The notes: generated by a model from the letters alone, not told the origin. Shown: positions 28,717 to 38,061, counted from the first letter of the stretch. The stretch is DNA of 64,000 nucleotides from Frankia casuarinae (GCF_000013345.1 NC_007777.1:4092001-4156000); one strand, 5' to 3'. Made by a program: numbers and translations.

Positions 28717-29733
28717 ATGAGGGACCTGGTGCCTGGCGCGAACGGGCCGTTGCCTGCCGGCCCCGTCTCGGTCCGGCTCGCCGGTCCCTTCGACGTCTGT
28801 GCGCTCGTCACCGGCGCGAACGGCAAGGTCGCCGCGGACAGCGACTTCGTGTTCTACAACCAGCCCAGGGCGCCGGGCGTGGCACTCTCGGGCGGCGCGG
28901 TGACCGTCGATCCGGGCCGGCTGCGCCTGGGCGCCGAACGTGTCGTGATCGCCGCCAGCCCCGAGGACGGTACGACGCCCTTCGGACGGCTGCCAGCTCT
29001 CGCCGTCACCATCCATAATGATCATGATGACCTCATCGCCCGCTTCGCACCACCGCCGTTGTCCCGCGAGACCGTGGTCACGCTGGTGGAGATCTACCGG
29101 CGCGGCCCCGCGTGGAAGATCCGGGCGGTGGGGCAGGGCTACGCGGACGGCCTCGCCGGTCTCGCCCGGGACTTCGGAGTCGACATCGACGACGGCGACC
29201 AGGGCGACCAGGGCCACCAGGGCCACCAGGGCCACCAGGGCCACCAGGGCCACCAGGGCCACCAGGGCCACCAGGGCCAGGGTCAACGCCGTGACCCTCC
29301 CGGGTACCCCGATTCCACGGGTCGGGGTACCCGGGAGGGTGATCTGACCCTCGTGCTCGCGCGGGTCGTCACGCTCACCAATGCCGAGCGCGCCCGGGAG
29401 GGTCTCGCGCCGCTGACCGTCGACGACCGCTTGGCCGCCGCCGCGGAGGCGCACAGCGTGGACATGGCGACCCGTGGCTTCTTCGCGCACACCAGCCCGG
29501 AGGGACGCACGGTGTCCGACCGGGTGAGCGCTCTGGGCTACCGCTACGCCCAGGTCGCCGAGAACATCGCCGCCGGCCAGAGCAGCGCGGACGAGGTGGT
29601 GACGGGATGGATGAACAGCCCCGGCCACCGGGCGAACATCCTCATCCCGCGGCTGCGCCAGATCGGCGTCGGGCAGGCCACCGGCGGCGAGTATGGTCGC
29701 TACTGGACGCAGGTCTTCGGCACCCTGCTCTGA
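28717..29733 (+). CDS. TerD - (HQG)n - CAP domain fusion protein
   Basis: A 338-residue fusion. Residues about 1-155 match the TerD/CABP1 stress-protein fold (VSVRLAGPFDVCALVTGANG, DSDFVFYNQPRAP, VVTLVEIYRRG, GQGYADGLAGLARDFGVD). Then come two DQG and seven HQG tripeptides, a short linker, and a CAP/SCP domain (LTNAERAREGLAPLTVD, HSVDMATRGFFAHTSPEG, AENIAAGQ, GWMNSPGHRANIL). ATG 28717 has GGGTGG upstream; a longer GTG start at 28633 is possible. No signal peptide is visible, although CAP proteins are usually secreted and TerD proteins cytoplasmic. The linker DNA holds a 19-base perfect inverted repeat. Confidence 0.87.
   Translation: MRDLVPGANGPLPAGPVSVRLAGPFDVCALVTGANGKVAADSDFVFYNQPRAPGVALSGGAVTVDPGRLRLGAERVVIAASPEDGTTPFGRLPALAVTIHNDHDDLIARFAPPPLSRETVVTLVEIYRRGPAWKIRAVGQGYADGLAGLARDFGVDIDDGDQGDQGHQGHQGHQGHQGHQGHQGHQGQGQRRDPPGYPDSTGRGTREGDLTLVLARVVTLTNAERAREGLAPLTVDDRLAAAAEAHSVDMATRGFFAHTSPEGRTVSDRVSALGYRYAQVAENIAAGQSSADEVVTGWMNSPGHRANILIPRLRQIGVGQATGGEYGRYWTQVFGTLL
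29197..29277. repeat. 9-base coding repeat, nine units
   Basis: Two GACCAGGGC and seven CACCAGGGC units encode DQG and HQG tripeptides between the TerD and CAP domains. Confidence 0.95.
29294..29340. repeat. 19-base perfect inverted repeat inside the coding sequence
   Basis: ACCCTCCCGGGTACCCCGA (29294-29312) pairs perfectly with 29322-29340 across a 9-base loop. It lies in the interdomain linker of the TerD-CAP gene, just after the 9-base repeats. Confidence 0.95.
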
Positions 29734-30132
29734 CCGCTGGCACTCTGACCGCAGGCACTCAGACCGCAGGCGTACCGGAGGTAGGTCGCACCTTCGGCTA
29801 CAAAGGTATCGGCATTCCCGCGCGGGCGTTGACCGACCGGGCCGAACGGATCACGATTTTCCTGCGCCGACCCCAAGGAACCGCCAGAACCGGTGACACC
29901 GCCGCCGCGAGCGGAGAATCTGCGCAATCCGGCTGTGCACGTTCCACCCGAACCGCCGGGAAGGACGACGTCACAAGTCTTCGCCCACGCCTGGAGAAGT
30001 GCGCGTCGAATCTCCGGACAACGACGTTCGACCATGCCCGCGAACCATTGATCTAGCTTCCTTCCTGGTTGATGAGTCAGCTTTCATCGACAAGCTCGAC
30101 ACGCGTTCCACAACCCAGGACAGGACTGGAGA
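29734..30132. other. Spacer before the GH26-like gene, no gene
   Basis: Begins with a 15-base unit repeated three times (29731-29775). Less GC-rich than its flanks towards 30040-30110, where a promoter for the secreted glycosidase is likely, but I cannot fix -35 and -10 boxes with confidence. Confidence 0.5.
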
Positions 30133-32082
30133 ATGCGCACAGAGAACAAACGGGACGGGACAGCGTCCCAGCCCAGGAGATATTCGAACGGCCGTCACGC
30201 GCGGACTCGAGCACGTCGCCACCGGATCGGCGGGCTGCTACTCACCCTCACCGTGGCCCTGATGACCGGGGCATTGACCGGACCTGCCCGCGCGCAGGCC
30301 CCGACGATCATCGAGGACAGCGCCATCGGCACCGGGCTCAACCAGGTCTCCTACACGGGGACGTGGACCCGGTGCACCGGGTGCATAGCCGGGCCCCTCG
30401 ACGACGGCTTCCGGTACTCGTCGACCTACGGCAGCGTCGCCTCGTTCCAGTTCATCGGCACGCGGGTGACCATCTTCGGGGTCAAGGGGCCGTGGAGCGG
30501 CCAGGCCGCGATCAGCATCGACGGCAGCACCCCGCAGCTCGTCGACACCTTCGCTACGGTCGCGGTCGCGAGCTCGATCTTCACCTCGAACACGCTCACC
30601 GCGGGCACCCACACAGTGCAGATCACCAACCTGCACCAGCGCAATGCCGCGTCCCGGGGCTACGACGTCGCCTTCGACCGCGCCGAGGCGATCAACGAGG
30701 TGGCGCCGCCCCCGCCGACACCGCCGGTGCCCACGGCGCTCACCATCGAGGACACGACGATCGGCACCGGCACCAACCAGGTCTCTTACTCGACCGGGTG
30801 GACGAAGTGCACCGGCTGCATTACCTCCCCGAACAACAGCTTCTACTACTCGGCGACCGCCGGCGCGGTCGCCACGATCCGTTTCAGCGGAACGCAGATC
30901 AACATCTACGGCGCCAAGGGCCCGATCGGGGGATTCAGCACGATCCGCCTGGACGGCGGCCAGCCGGTCAACGTCGACACCTACGCGCCGACCTCGAGCA
31001 TCACCCTGTTCTACAGCTCGGACAAGCTCGCCGCCGGCACGCACACCCTGACCCTGACGAATACCGGGCAGCGCAACACCTCCTCGCAGGGCAACAACGT
31101 CGGTTTCGACCGGGCGGAGGTCACCACCGGAGCGAACCCGCCGCCGGCCCCGCCGTCCTACGCCGGGCCCCGCTCGGGCAAAGGGTGGCTGACCGGAACC
31201 TATCCCGATCCGGTGATGAACCAGCAGAACCTGGAGGCGTTCTGCACCTGGCGCGGGGCGCCCTGTGACTTCACCCTGCTTTACACCACCCGGAACAGCT
31301 GGGCGAACGTCAGCCAGCCGGTGGATCTGCTGCGCACCTTCGCCAACTGGCCCGGCCGGTTGATCATCTCCATCCCCCCCTTCCCGGAGCACATCGGTGC
31401 CAGCAACGCGACCTGCGCCACCGGGGCCTACGACGAGTACTGGAAGACCTTCGGCCGCGTACTGAACGCCTACGGCCGGCAGAACTCCTACCTGCGAATC
31501 GCCTGGGAGGGCAACGGCGACTGGTACGAATGGTCCGCCACCAACCCCAAGGACTACGTCAACTGCTGGCGCCACGTCGCGGACGCCATCAACTCGACCG
31601 CGGAGCCGGACCCCACCCTGTGCTGGTGCCTCAACGCTCACTACTCGCAGAACCCGCCGAGCCACAACCCGATGGACATGTATCCGGGCGACGCCTGGGT
31701 GGACGGGGTCGGCCTCGACGCGTACGACCACTGGCCGCCGTCCCGGACAAAGGCCGAGTTCGACGCCCAGGCCAACGCCCCCGGTGGGCTGAACTACTGG
31801 TTCAACTTCGCCCGCGCGCACAACAAGCTCTTCGGCGTCGGCGAATGGGGGGTGGTGAGTACCAGCGGCAACAACGGTGGCGGTGACAACGCCAATTACA
31901 TCCAGTGGATGTACGACTGGTTCGTGGCCCATGCCGGCAAGGGGCTGGCCTACGAGTATTACTTCAACAACTGCGACCCGAACAACGTCGGTTCGAACCT
32001 GTACCGACCGCTCAGCGCCACGTGTCTCTACCTGAACCGGCAGGCGGGCGCCCGCTATAAACAGCTCTACTCCGGGCAGTAG
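30133..32082 (+). CDS. Secreted GH26-like glycoside hydrolase with two N-terminal repeat modules
   Basis: 649 residues. A twin-arginine-free signal peptide (basic head, then LLLTLTVALMTGALTGPARA) is followed by two homologous modules of about 130 residues, each starting TIIEDSAIGTG or TIEDTTIGTG and holding a Cys pair (CTGC). These resemble carbohydrate-binding modules. The catalytic part (about 350-649) has the GH26-like acid/base in AWEGNGDWYEW (Glu 459) and a nucleophile candidate in GVGEWGV (Glu 571), as in beta-mannanases and related enzymes. ATG start; AGGA lies seven bases upstream. A bidirectional terminator follows. Substrate (mannan, or another beta-linked polysaccharide) is inferred. 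Confidence 0.8.
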   Translation: MRTENKRDGTASQPRRYSNGRHARTRARRHRIGGLLLTLTVALMTGALTGPARAQAPTIIEDSAIGTGLNQVSYTGTWTRCTGCIAGPLDDGFRYSSTYGSVASFQFIGTRVTIFGVKGPWSGQAAISIDGSTPQLVDTFATVAVASSIFTSNTLTAGTHTVQITNLHQRNAASRGYDVAFDRAEAINEVAPPPPTPPVPTALTIEDTTIGTGTNQVSYSTGWTKCTGCITSPNNSFYYSATAGAVATIRFSGTQINIYGAKGPIGGFSTIRLDGGQPVNVDTYAPTSSITLFYSSDKLAAGTHTLTLTNTGQRNTSSQGNNVGFDRAEVTTGANPPPAPPSYAGPRSGKGWLTGTYPDPVMNQQNLEAFCTWRGAPCDFTLLYTTRNSWANVSQPVDLLRTFANWPGRLIISIPPFPEHIGASNATCATGAYDEYWKTFGRVLNAYGRQNSYLRIAWEGNGDWYEWSATNPKDYVNCWRHVADAINSTAEPDPTLCWCLNAHYSQNPPSHNPMDMYPGDAWVDGVGLDAYDHWPPSRTKAEFDAQANAPGGLNYWFNFARAHNKLFGVGEWGVVSTSGNNGGGDNANYIQWMYDWFVAHAGKGLAYEYYFNNCDPNNVGSNLYRPLSATCLYLNRQAGARYKQLYSGQ

Positions 32083-32099
32083 GCTCCGGAGGTGACGCC

Positions 32100-32138
32100 G
32101 GGTGCCGCCCGCCGGCAATGATTCAGTGGGCGGCACCC
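32100..32138. terminator. Bidirectional terminator
   Basis: GGGTGCCGCCC pairs perfectly with GGGCGGCACCC across a 17-base loop. It lies between two convergent genes, the GH26-like gene (stop 32082) and the DUF1918 gene (stop 32157). Confidence 0.75.
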
Positions 32139-32156
32139 CTCCACCCGAGGGGGTCC

Positions 32157-32381
32157 TCAGCCGGGCCGCCGGTCGCGGCTGGGACGTAGCTCGACCGATT
32201 CATAGGCGGCCGGGATGTACCACGATTCGCGGCCGTCGTCCCACCGGACGATGAACGGCGCTCGGCCGCTCTCGCCGCGAATCTTGAGTATCACACCGTG
32301 GCGCTCGGTACGACCTGTTGCCGAATTACGCACGACGAGGCGGTCCCCGACCCTGGCGTACATGATGTTCCCGGTGTACAT
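32157..32381 (-). CDS. DUF1918 protein
   Basis: A 74-residue protein of the DUF1918 family, a small SH3-like domain common in actinobacteria. Typical features are YARVGDRLVV near the start, a central HGVILKIRGESG and the WDDGRESWYIPA ending. ATG 32381 with GGAGG about nine bases upstream; ATG 32363 is a weaker alternative. It follows mshB by 41 bases on the same strand, so it is probably co-transcribed. Its function is unknown. Confidence 0.88.
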   Translation of the reverse strand: MYTGNIMYARVGDRLVVRNSATGRTERHGVILKIRGESGRAPFIVRWDDGRESWYIPAAYESVELRPSRDRRPG

Positions 32382-32422
32382 CAGGATTCCCTCCCGCGGT
32401 CCGTTCGCGGTCCGTTCCGGCA

Positions 32423-33346
32423 TCAGCGCGTCGCCACTCCGTCGAACAGGTCGGTTTCCACGCCGGAACCCGAGCCCGGGCCCACCGCCCCCCGGGCCAG
32501 CACGAAGTTCTCGGTGGCCTTCGCCGACCGGCCGTTCCCGTCGACCAGAGCGAAGAAGAATCCGTCCACGGTCATCTGGCTGCGGTGGGCCCGCATTGCC
32601 GCGATCTTCGCGGCGAAGAAGCCCGGCGCCTCGATCGTCGTGGTGACCTTGGTATCGGGAACCGACAGCAGCATGTCCGAGGGCATCGTGATCCCCTCGG
32701 GGACCGTCTTCGCCAGGTCGGACCGCCAGATGCGGTCCACCGCGGACTCGACCGCGGAGTGGGACAGCGCCGTCTCGTACAACTTCGAGACCTGCCAGGT
32801 CGGACCCGCGTCGGGAGCGAAGTCCGGATCGGCCGCGTCGGCGAAGGCCCGGACGGTGACGTCGTGCGCCCTGATGTGATCGGGATGACCGTAGTCCCCG
32901 ATCGCGTCGTAGGTCACGATCACCTGCGGCCGGACCTCCCGCACGATCCGCACGAGCGCCTCGGACGCGTCGTCCATGTTCGCCCGCCAGAAGCAGCGCG
33001 GGTCGTCGTTCGCGGGGCTGTCCAACATGCCGCTGTCCCGCCAACGACCGGCGCCCCCGAGGAAGCGGTAGTCGGTGACGCCGAGCTCGGTACACGCCTG
33101 TTCCAGCTCCCCGATCCGGTATCCGCCGAGCTGGTCCGCGCGGTCCGCCCGCAGGTTGGTCAGCTCGGGGACCAGCACCTCGCCCATCTCGCCCAGCGTG
33201 CACGTGACAAGGACCACCTGGGTGTCGGGATCGGCGGCGTAGCAGGCCATCGTCGCCCCGGTCGCGATCGTCTCGTCGTCGGGATGAGCATGGACGAACA
33301 CGATCCGACGGGCCGGCAGCGCACCGGAACCTTGAGTAACCGGCAT
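32423..33346 (-). CDS. mshB: Mycothiol biosynthesis deacetylase MshB
   Basis: Zinc-dependent LmbE/PIG-L family enzyme that removes the acetyl group from GlcNAc-inositol, the second stage of mycothiol synthesis. 307 residues from ATG 33346 (GTG 33370 is also open; neither has a clear ribosome site). Zinc ligands are in VHAHPDDE near the N-terminus and in [10 protein letters not shown]. The family landmarks TCTLGEMGE and [15 protein letters not shown] fit MshB. The related amidase Mca has the same fold, so the assignment within the pair is likely but not certain. It is divergent from the cysteine desulfhydrase gene across 188 bases. Confidence 0.9.
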   Translation of the reverse strand: MPVTQGSGALPARRIVFVHAHPDDETIATGATMACYAADPDTQVVLVTCTLGEMGEVLVPELTNLRADRADQLGGYRIGELEQACTELGVTDYRFLGGAGRWRDSGMLDSPANDDPRCFWRANMDDASEALVRIVREVRPQVIVTYDAIGDYGHPDHIRAHDVTVRAFADAADPDFAPDAGPTWQVSKLYETALSHSAVESAVDRIWRSDLAKTVPEGITMPSDMLLSVPDTKVTTTIEAPGFFAAKIAAMRAHRSQMTVDGFFFALVDGNGRSAKATENFVLARGAVGPGSGSGVETDLFDGVATR

Positions 33347-33534
33347 AGCTTGACGGTAGGGGCGACCCACGGACGGCGCATCTCGACCATCGAACCGGTA
33401 ACTTGCGGATACAGAGCCCGCAACCGCATCGATAACCCATAAGAGACAAACAGCTCACAGATCAACGAATCGACGAAGGCGGGCGGAAAGAACAAAGATC
33501 TTCATCCAAGCATGATCCGGGGAACGGGAAGGGC

Positions 33535-34620
33535 ATGAGTGATGCACCCACCAGACAGGACGTCCGATGGACTCGGGAGGCCATTCGCCGAGTCGAGGCC
33601 GACACCAACAGGTCGGCGGACACCCACCTGTTCCCCCTGCACCTGTGGCCGGCGGAACGGGGCGTGGACATCTATCTGAAGGACGAGTCGACGCATCCCA
33701 CCGGCTCGTTGAAGCACCGCCTGGCCCGGTCGCTGTTCCTCTACGGGCTGTGCAACGGCTGGATCCGGGAGGGGACGACGATCGTCGAGGCCTCCTCCGG
33801 GTCGACGGCGGTCTCGGAGGCCTACTTCGCCCGCATGCTCGGGCTCCCCTTCATCGCCGTCATGCCCGCCTCGACCAGCACGCAGAAGATCGCCCTGATC
33901 GAACGTGAGCGGGGTCGCTGCCACCTGGTGGCGGACGCCACCACGGTGTACGCGGAGGCCAGGCGGCTGGCCGAGGCCACGAACGGTCACTACATGGACC
34001 AGTTCACCTACGCGGAACGAGCGACGGACTGGCGCGGCAACAACAACATCGCCGAATCGATCTTCAATCAGATGGCGCTGGAGCGCCATCCCATCCCCAC
34101 CTGGATCGTCGTCGGCGCCGGCACCGGGGGCACCAGCGCCACGATCGGGCGTTATCTGCGGTACCGGCAGCACAACTGCGCGCTGTGCGTCGTCGATCCC
34201 GAGGGCTCGGTGTTCCACCGCGCCTGGTCCACCGGCGACCCGCACGTCACCGGCGGGCACTCCCGCATCGAGGGCATCGGCCGCCCACAGGTGGAGCCGA
34301 GTTTCCTCCCCGACATCGTCGACCGAATGATCACTGTGCCCGACGCGGCGTCCGTCGCGGCCATGTTGTTCCTGGAGACGCTGACGGGCCGCCGGACGGG
34401 TGCCTCCACCGGGACGAACCTCTGGGGCGCGGTACGGCTCGCCTGCGAGCTGGTGTCCTCCGGTCACCGCGGCAGCGTGGTCACTTTGATCTGCGACGGC
34501 GGCGAACGGTACGCCGACACGTATTACTCCGGTTCCTGGCTCGACGCGGCCGGCCTCGACCCGCGGCCGTTCACCGAGATCCTGTGCCAGGCCGTGACCT
34601 CCGCGGCCTGGCCGGGCTGA
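33535..34620 (+). CDS. cds1: PLP-dependent L-cysteine desulfhydrase, Cds1-like
   Basis: 361-residue fold-type II PLP enzyme of the cysteine synthase family. PLP lysine 60 lies in [19 protein letters not shown], the Ser/Thr phosphate-binding loop is ASSGST (86-91), and the Gly-rich cofactor loop is GAGTGGTS. The N-terminal sequence strongly recalls mycobacterial Cds1, which breaks cysteine into pyruvate, ammonia and hydrogen sulphide. A cysteine synthase activity cannot be excluded from sequence. ATG start with GGGAAGGG upstream. The divergent mshB gene links it to thiol metabolism. Confidence 0.85.
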   Translation: MSDAPTRQDVRWTREAIRRVEADTNRSADTHLFPLHLWPAERGVDIYLKDESTHPTGSLKHRLARSLFLYGLCNGWIREGTTIVEASSGSTAVSEAYFARMLGLPFIAVMPASTSTQKIALIERERGRCHLVADATTVYAEARRLAEATNGHYMDQFTYAERATDWRGNNNIAESIFNQMALERHPIPTWIVVGAGTGGTSATIGRYLRYRQHNCALCVVDPEGSVFHRAWSTGDPHVTGGHSRIEGIGRPQVEPSFLPDIVDRMITVPDAASVAAMLFLETLTGRRTGASTGTNLWGAVRLACELVSSGHRGSVVTLICDGGERYADTYYSGSWLDAAGLDPRPFTEILCQAVTSAAWPG

Positions 34621-34717
34621 AGCGGCCTGGCCGGCGCGGTGGCGACTCACCGAAAGCGATGCTACGGTTCCTCTGGCCACTAAATGCCACCGGTAAATTA
34701 CCTACTGCGGTGATTTT

Positions 34718-35152
34718 ATGCGGAACCTGTCGCAGGATCCGGCCGGGCAACGACCGGCCGACTCCGAGCCCGCCCGGCACGGCGAGACGGTCCTGATCGC
34801 CGAGGACGATGCCGCGTTGCTCGAGGTCGCCCGGCGGATCCTGAGCCGCAACGGCTACGAGGTGCTGGCGGCTTCCACCGCCCTCGACGCGTGCTCGATC
34901 GCGATCGAGCACCGGGGCGACATCCACCTGCTGCTCACGGACGTGATCATGCCGCGCATGCAGGGCAGGGAGCTCGCGAACCGCATCCGGGCCCAGCAAC
35001 CCGGCATCCGGGTGCTCTACATGTCGGGATACGCCGATCCCGTCCTCACCGCGCAGGGGAAGCTGGACCCGGGGGTATCGCTGTTGACCAAACCCTTCTC
35101 CGAACGCACCCTGCTGGACAAGGTCCGGCAGGTCCTCGATGCTCCCCGCTGA
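34718..35152 (+). CDS. Single-domain response regulator (CheY-like receiver)
   Basis: 144 residues comprising only a receiver domain: acidic pocket Glu29-Asp30-Asp31, phosphoacceptor Asp75 in LLTDVIMPRM, Ser103 in the switch position, and Lys125 in LLTKPFSERTLL. The sequence is of the type found at the C-terminus of hybrid kinases. ATG 34718 lacks a ribosome site; the upstream bases (34690-34717) are AT-richer and may hold the promoter. No kinase gene is adjacent. The orphan double sensor kinase at 7-9.8 kb is too far away to infer pairing. Confidence 0.9.
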   Translation: MRNLSQDPAGQRPADSEPARHGETVLIAEDDAALLEVARRILSRNGYEVLAASTALDACSIAIEHRGDIHLLLTDVIMPRMQGRELANRIRAQQPGIRVLYMSGYADPVLTAQGKLDPGVSLLTKPFSERTLLDKVRQVLDAPR

Positions 35153-35183
35153 CCAGCCGCATACCCGGGGGACGCGGGGACGT

Positions 35184-36287
35184 TCAGGCAGAGACCGGCC
35201 GTCCGCGCAGAACGATGAGGTCCGGGGCGCCGAGCACCGCGACGTCGGCCCGCGGGTCGCTCGGATACACCACCAGATCGGCCCAGGCGCCCTCGGACAG
35301 GCCCGGATAACCGAGCCAGGAGCGGGCCCCCCAGGTCGCCGCGTCGAGCGCGGCCGCCGCCGGCAGCCCGGCCAGGCGAAGCTCGGCCACCTCGGCGGCG
35401 ACCAGCCCGTGCGGGAGGCTTCCCCCGGCGTCGGTACCGACGAAGATCGGGATGCCGGCGTCGTAGGCCGCCCGCACCGTGTCATGGCGCCGGGCGTACA
35501 GGGCACGCATGTGCCGGGCGTAGGCGGGGAACTTCGCCTCGGCGCCCGCGGCGATGTCCTCGAAGGTCGCGATGTTCACCAGGGTTGGCACGATGGCGAC
35601 CCCCCGCTCGGCGAACAGCGGGATCGTGCGCTCGGTGAGACCGGTGGCGTGCTCGATGCAGTCGATCCCTGCCTCGACCAGATCCGCGAGGGAGTCCTCG
35701 GCGAAGCAGTGGGCGGTGACCCGGGCTCCGGCGGCGTGCGCCGCGTCGATCGCGGCCTTCGCCACGTCCGCGGGCCAGCACGGCGCCAGGTCGCCCAGCC
35801 CGCGGTCGATCCAGTCGCCGACGAGCTTCACCCACCCGTCGCCCCGGCCGGCCTGCGCGAGGACCTCGGCGACGAGGTCGGCCGGCTCGACCTCCGCCGC
35901 GTAGTTGCGGAGGTATCGCCGGGGCCGGGCGATGTGCCGGCCGGCCCGCACCAGCCGGGGCAGGTCGTCACGGGCATCGATCCACCGGGTGTCGGCCGGG
36001 GAACCGGCGTCGCGCAGCAGCAGCGCGCCCGCCGCCCGGTCGGTGATGATCTGCTGCTCGGCGGTGGGCCTGTCGACGGCGCCGTGCGCGGCGAGGCCGA
36101 CATGGCAGTGAGCGTCGACGAGGCCGGGCAACACCCATCCGGAGACCGTCCGTACGTCCCGGGCCGCCGGGCCGGTGGGGGCGGAGAAGGTGATCCGGCC
36201 ATCGACGACCCAGACCTCGTCACGGACCTCCGTCGGACTGACCAGCACGCCGCCACGGATCCGCAGCGCCGGCACGTTCATATTCAC
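35184..36287 (-). CDS. Amidohydrolase family protein
   Basis: 367-residue metal-dependent hydrolase with a TIM-barrel amidohydrolase pattern: HxH motif in GLVDAHCHVGL, Lys/His region WVKLVGDW, metal histidines in VTAHCF and IEHATG, and the catalytic Asp in FVGTDAGG. The C-terminus (AWADLVVYPSDPRADV) is the composite beta-sandwich typical of imidazolonepropionase- and prolidase-like members. GTG 36287 with AGGGA seven bases upstream; ATG 36281 is also possible. The substrate is unknown. Convergent with the receiver gene. Confidence 0.85.
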   Translation of the reverse strand: MNMNVPALRIRGGVLVSPTEVRDEVWVVDGRITFSAPTGPAARDVRTVSGWVLPGLVDAHCHVGLAAHGAVDRPTAEQQIITDRAAGALLLRDAGSPADTRWIDARDDLPRLVRAGRHIARPRRYLRNYAAEVEPADLVAEVLAQAGRGDGWVKLVGDWIDRGLGDLAPCWPADVAKAAIDAAHAAGARVTAHCFAEDSLADLVEAGIDCIEHATGLTERTIPLFAERGVAIVPTLVNIATFEDIAAGAEAKFPAYARHMRALYARRHDTVRAAYDAGIPIFVGTDAGGSLPHGLVAAEVAELRLAGLPAAAALDAATWGARSWLGYPGLSEGAWADLVVYPSDPRADVAVLGAPDLIVLRGRPVSA

Positions 36288-36377
36288 GTCATATCCCTAT
36301 CACCGTCGTCCGGTCACCGGCGCGCCGGCACCAGGCCCGTGGCGAGGACGCGCCGCCCGATCGGGCCCCGGAAGCAC

Positions 36378-36749
36378 TCAGACGTCGAGCTGCGACTCGA
36401 CGGCGCGCAGCCGATGACGGGCCAGCGCGAGGTTCGCGCGCGGCTTGTCGAGCACCAGATAGAGGAACAGGCCACGGCCGGAATGGCTCTGCAACAACCG
36501 GATCAGATGGTACTGGCGACCCAGCGTAATCAGGATGTCCTCGATGGTGTCCTGAAGCCCGAGACTCTCCATCGTCCGAATCTTCGCCCGGATAACCTCG
36601 GTGTTTCCGGCCGCGGCGATCTCAAGGTCGATCACATGCGTGTTACCGGCCGTTCCGAGGGTCATTCCACTGGTGAAGTCGACGAGGGCAACCCCAAGCG
36701 CCCCGCTTATCTCGAGCGATTCCTTCAGGGCAATGTCGACGCTGTTCAT
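36378..36749 (-). CDS. Roadblock/LC7-like small protein
   Basis: 123 residues from ATG 36749, with GGGAGG five bases upstream. The sequence (SLEISGALGVALVDFTSGM, then IDLEIAAAGNTEVIRAK, EDILITLGRQYHLIRLL, GLFLYLVLDKPRANLALAR) has the alternating helix and strand pattern of roadblock/LC7 proteins, which act with small Ras-like GTPases in actinomycete conservon-type modules. No GTPase or other conservon gene is adjacent. It may be transcribed with the downstream amidohydrolase. The family call rests on pattern rather than on a diagnostic motif. Confidence 0.6.
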   Translation of the reverse strand: MNSVDIALKESLEISGALGVALVDFTSGMTLGTAGNTHVIDLEIAAAGNTEVIRAKIRTMESLGLQDTIEDILITLGRQYHLIRLLQSHSGRGLFLYLVLDKPRANLALARHRLRAVESQLDV

Positions 36750-37094
36750 ATCGCCTCCCGTGTGTTCGAGGTCGACGGCAGCTCCGACGCTGCCCCCGTT
36801 GTGCACTGGCGCCAGTTCACGCGAACCGCGCGTTGACAGTCGTCCCCGCAGCCAGTCATCCCCGCAGCCAGTCCCCGTAGACCGGAAACCGCCCGATCTA
36901 CGACCGCTCGCACAACTTTAAGCCCACCCGACCGGATCGCGTGCGGGTGGGCGGAAAAAATGGGCTCGGTGGACAGGCGGACCACACGCCGAACCAGAAA
37001 AAGCGATGGCGATTCACGCGAAAAGAACCTGATCGTCACGCCATGAAAAGTCTGCCTCATCGAATACGTTGCACGAGAGCCCGAAGATGACAGA
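36750..37094. other. Spacer without a gene
   Basis: Lies between the LysR stop and the roadblock-like start, both on the minus strand. It holds the LysR terminator (36922-36952) flanked by an A-run at 36955-36960, and presumably the promoter of the roadblock-like gene. No other structure is seen. Confidence 0.55.
36922..36952 (-). terminator. Terminator hairpin downstream of the LysR gene
   Basis: GCCCACCCG pairs with CGGGTGGGC across a 13-base loop. Reading the minus strand, a short TTAAAGTTGT stretch follows the stem. Confidence 0.65.
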
Positions 37095-38045
37095 TCACGT
37101 GCCGGCGGAGGTCGGTCCGGCGAGGAGCCGGGTGCCGTCGGGAAGGTTGCCCGAGGCCGCGGCGTCGCGGAGGTACTCCCACAGGACCCGTTGCAGCTCG
37201 ACGGCGGCACGGGTCGGCTCGACGTCGCGGCGACGCGCCAGCCCGATGGTGCGTTGCAGCCCCGGGAGCACGAACGGGGTGACCCGCATGCCGAGCCGGT
37301 GGGCGACCGTGCTCGGAATCACCGCGCTGCCCAGACCCGCCGCGACGAAACCGAGCACGGCGTCCATCTCCCCGCCCTCGATCGCGAAAATCGGCTCGAA
37401 TCCGGCCTCCCGGCAGGCCGTCACGGTGGCCTCCCGCAGGTCGTAGCCGCGGCGGAACATCACCATCGGGTGGTTACGCAGATCGGCCACGGTCAGCGGG
37501 CGTCCGGCGACGATCGGTGGCTCGTCCAGCGACGAGACGAGGACCAGGCTCTCGCGGATCAGCGGCGAGGTCGCCAGGGCCGGGTCGCTGCTCTGCAGCG
37601 GAAGGATGATCAACGCCAGGTCCAGGCTGCCCGCGGCCAGATCGCGGACGAGGTCGCGTGATCCCCCTTCCTCGACCAGCAGGCGGATGCCCGGGTACCG
37701 CTGGTGGAACAGTCGCAGCACGTCGGGCAGGAAGCCGGTGCACAGGCTCGGGGTGGCACCGAGGCGCACCGTGCCGTGGCGTAGGTCGAGCAGCTCGGTG
37801 ACCCGCTGGCGGGCGGTCTCGGTATCGGTGAGGATGCGCCGGGCGAGCGGCAGGAGCGTCTCCCCCGCCGGGGTCAGGCTGATGTTCCCCCGCGCGCGGT
37901 TAAACAAAGGTGTGCCCAGCTCCTGTTCCAAGGCGCGGATCTGCTGGGACAGGGACGGCTGGGCGACATGCACCCGCTGGGCGGCCCGGGTGAAGTGCCG
38001 GGTCTCCGCGACGGCGACGAAATAGGCGAGCTGGTGGAGCTGCAC
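37095..38045 (-). CDS. LysR-family transcriptional regulator
   Basis: 316 residues. N-terminal winged helix MQLHQLAYFVAVAETRHFTR...AQPSLSQQIRALEQELG, then a linker helix and a periplasmic-binding-like effector domain (VRLGATPSLCTGFLPDVLR, LIREPL-type segments, EGGEMDAVLGFVAAGLG). GTG start without a ribosome site, so leaderless translation is possible. It is divergent from sdhC, with a 7-base-arm inverted repeat between them that fits LysR T-N11-A binding sites. It therefore probably controls itself and perhaps the succinate dehydrogenase operon. The effector is unknown. Confidence 0.92.
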   Translation of the reverse strand: MQLHQLAYFVAVAETRHFTRAAQRVHVAQPSLSQQIRALEQELGTPLFNRARGNISLTPAGETLLPLARRILTDTETARQRVTELLDLRHGTVRLGATPSLCTGFLPDVLRLFHQRYPGIRLLVEEGGSRDLVRDLAAGSLDLALIILPLQSSDPALATSPLIRESLVLVSSLDEPPIVAGRPLTVADLRNHPMVMFRRGYDLREATVTACREAGFEPIFAIEGGEMDAVLGFVAAGLGSAVIPSTVAHRLGMRVTPFVLPGLQRTIGLARRRDVEPTRAAVELQRVLWEYLRDAAASGNLPDGTRLLAGPTSAGT

Positions 38046-38061
38046 GCCGCCAGCGTAGACG

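Noticed and set aside
34718-35152. Pairing of the orphan receiver with the orphan double sensor kinase
   Set aside because: They are 25 kb apart with unrelated genes between, and nothing in the sequence links them.
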